Positions 3,864 through 5,082 of a DNA stretch of 5,082 nt are shown piece by piece. Position numbers and translations under genes: made by a program. The notes beneath the pieces were generated by a model, which saw only the letters and a program-made list of their open reading frames with translations, was not told the DNA's origin and made no database searches. Within the stretch, counting starts at the first letter, position 1. Each line of letters starts with the position of its first letter. Source of the DNA: Flavobacterium sp. (GTDB lineage Bacteria; Bacteroidota; Bacteroidia; Flavobacteriales; Flavobacteriaceae); assembly GCA_004296145.1 (NCBI GenBank), contig SEBM01000310.1, positions 1 through 5,082 of the forward strand. Reading direction: 5' to 3'.

Positions 3864-5082
3864 TATTGTGGCTGATGTGCGGGTTTTAGTAAATCGTTGA
3901 CTGTTTTTACAGGATTAAAAGTTAATAACGGAACAGCAACAAAAATAGTAAGCCAATCTGCCATTGCACCATTCCATAAACCTGGCAATTCATAACTTCT
4001 GACTATTTTTCCGTCAACGCTTTTCTCTACAATAAATCCGGCTTTTTGATCTATAAAATTCTTTAAATCAAATTTTTCGTTTTTATAATTCTTTATTCCG
4101 CAAACCAAATCAACAGGATTAAAATGGGTTGCTTCTGCTAAAATCTGTTGTTGTTTTTGATTGAATAAATCAACTTGGGATGTTTCTACAATCTGAAGTG
4201 AAACTTCTCCTTTATTACTCATTACCCAGAATGGCCCTCCGCCGGGCTCTCCTTCGTTTTTCACCATTCCGCAAACACGAATTGGCCTGTCCAGCAACTC
4301 TTTAAGCTTAATTATTTTATTCTCAATTGTAAACTTATTAAAATCGCTGGTGATTTCTGTATTTAAATGCTCTTTTAAAAACAAAACAATTTCAGAAATC
4401 TGTTCTGTTTGAATTTGCTCTTTATCAATCGCTTCTAAATATTCAAAAACCTTTTGCTGCATTGTAATTAAAATTCCCGCCAATGCTTTTTTATACAGCG
4501 TAATCTGATCAATATGATTTTGAATTACATTGTCAATATTTTTTATAAAAATGATATCTGCATCAAGATCGTTTAGATTTTCGATCAAAGCTCCGTGACC
4601 TCCGGGTCTAAAGATTACAGCATTCTTTTTATCCCTTACCACTTTATTTTTAGCATCAACAGTTATAGAATCTGTTTTTTTGCTTTGATAAGAATAAGCG
4701 ATATTGATTTTTGTTTTGGACTCTTTTTCAATTTTTTCTTTCAGTAACAAAATCTCATTTTCAAACAAATTCTGATGCGCTTCTGAAACTGTAAAGTGTA
4801 AATTTGAAATTTGATTTGCCGTTGCATAATGAACACATTCGTTTAAATGTTCTTCTATGGGGTTGGCAATATGATTTTTATATTCATGAAAAGGCAATAC
4901 CGCTTTTGGTTTATTCGCAAAATCAAAATAATCTGAAGATAATAAGAGTTTTATAAAATAATAATTTTTGTAATCTCTGTCTAAAGATTCAAAATCAGGA
5001 TAAATTTCCCGTAACTTTTTGTCTACAGCTTTAAAAAATGGAAGTTTCTCCATTGCTACTATAAAAATAGGAAGTTCAGTAT
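3863..5082 (-). CDS. DUF4301 family protein, N-terminus beyond the right edge
   Basis: I recognise this as a Bacteroidota DUF4301 protein of unknown function. Counting from the ATG at 5053, conserved stretches are AVLPFHEY (51-58), NLHFTVSEAH (84-93), the glycine-rich VIFRPGGHGALIENLN (146-161), IIFIKNIDNV (167-176), RVCGMVKNEGEPGGGPFWVM (259-278), LAEATHFNPVDLVCGI (305-320) and NPVKTVNDLLKPAH (380-393). The family has been likened to nucleotide-sugar transferase-like folds; that is memory and inference, not seen here. The frame stays open upstream of this ATG to the window end (TELPIFIVA runs into MEKLPFF). Full family members are about 500 residues, with a PASGAASRMF-like motif near the N-terminus that is missing here. 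The true start is therefore very probably outside the window, and the ATG at 5053 is internal. The C-terminus is complete. Its stop overlaps the arfB start by one base, so the two are co-transcribed. No signal peptide or membrane segment is evident; it should be cytoplasmic. Confidence 0.85.
   Translation of the reverse strand, partial: TELPIFIVAMEKLPFFKAVDKKLREIYPDFESLDRDYKNYYFIKLLLSSDYFDFANKPKAVLPFHEYKNHIANPIEEHLNECVHYATANQISNLHFTVSEAHQNLFENEILLLKEKIEKESKTKINIAYSYQSKKTDSITVDAKNKVVRDKKNAVIFRPGGHGALIENLNDLDADIIFIKNIDNVIQNHIDQITLYKKALAGILITMQQKVFEYLEAIDKEQIQTEQISEIVLFLKEHLNTEITSDFNKFTIENKIIKLKELLDRPIRVCGMVKNEGEPGGGPFWVMSNKGEVSLQIVETSQVDLFNQKQQQILAEATHFNPVDLVCGIKNYKNEKFDLKNFIDQKAGFIVEKSVDGKIVRSYELPGLWNGAMADWLTIFVAVPLLTFNPVKTVNDLLKPAHQPQ

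Noticed and set aside
3863..5053. A complete 396-residue DUF4301 gene starting at the ATG at 5053
   Set aside because: The frame is open without a stop to base 5082, and the upstream residues (ELPIFIVA) join smoothly to MEKLPFF. The family's N-terminal motif is missing, so the gene is cut by the window edge.

Overview
The window looks like Flavobacterium or a close flavobacterial relative (Bacteroidota). The evidence is: A+T-rich DNA (low thirties % G+C in lines I counted by hand), several TAnnTTTG-type -7 promoter elements, start codons without Shine-Dalgarno sequences, a TonB-dependent receptor, and a DUF4301 protein, a family I know mainly from Bacteroidota. I have no database match to name a species.

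Layout from left to right. Bases 1-480 hold the minus-strand end of a family 2 glycosyltransferase that lacks its N-terminal part. A 51-codon reading frame with a hydrophobic start overlaps it in another frame, so this edge looks like a rearranged or degraded junction. It is also richer in G+C (about 41% over the first 420 bases by hand count). Bases 474-539 form a short divergent promoter region. Next is a plus-strand lipoprotein with a Rieske-like sequence that keeps the four cysteines but has lost both histidine ligands (540-953). A terminator hairpin that can work in both directions separates it from the convergent 720-residue TonB-dependent receptor (1011-3173, minus).

The 285 bases between the receptor and the next gene are dense with signals. 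On the minus strand, in transcription order, they hold a promoter, a TPP (thiamin pyrophosphate) riboswitch aptamer, a hairpin that can compete with the aptamer's closing stem, and a hairpin that buries the receptor start codon. The riboswitch points to thiamin or a precursor or derivative as the receptor's substrate. Made when TPP is scarce, the receptor would bring the vitamin across the outer membrane. No inner-membrane thiamin transporter or thiamin synthesis gene is visible here.

The right part (3459-5082, minus) is a tightly coupled pair: a DUF4301 protein of unknown function that runs off the right edge, followed with a one-base overlap by arfB, the stop-codon-independent ribosome rescue hydrolase. 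A long inverted repeat starts at the arfB stop codon. It also contains the -33 region of the thiamin receptor promoter.

The most notable points are the riboswitch with a readable candidate switching mechanism, the histidine-less Rieske-like lipoprotein, and the 8-base and 21-base repeats that make up most of the receptor's signal-peptide coding region.
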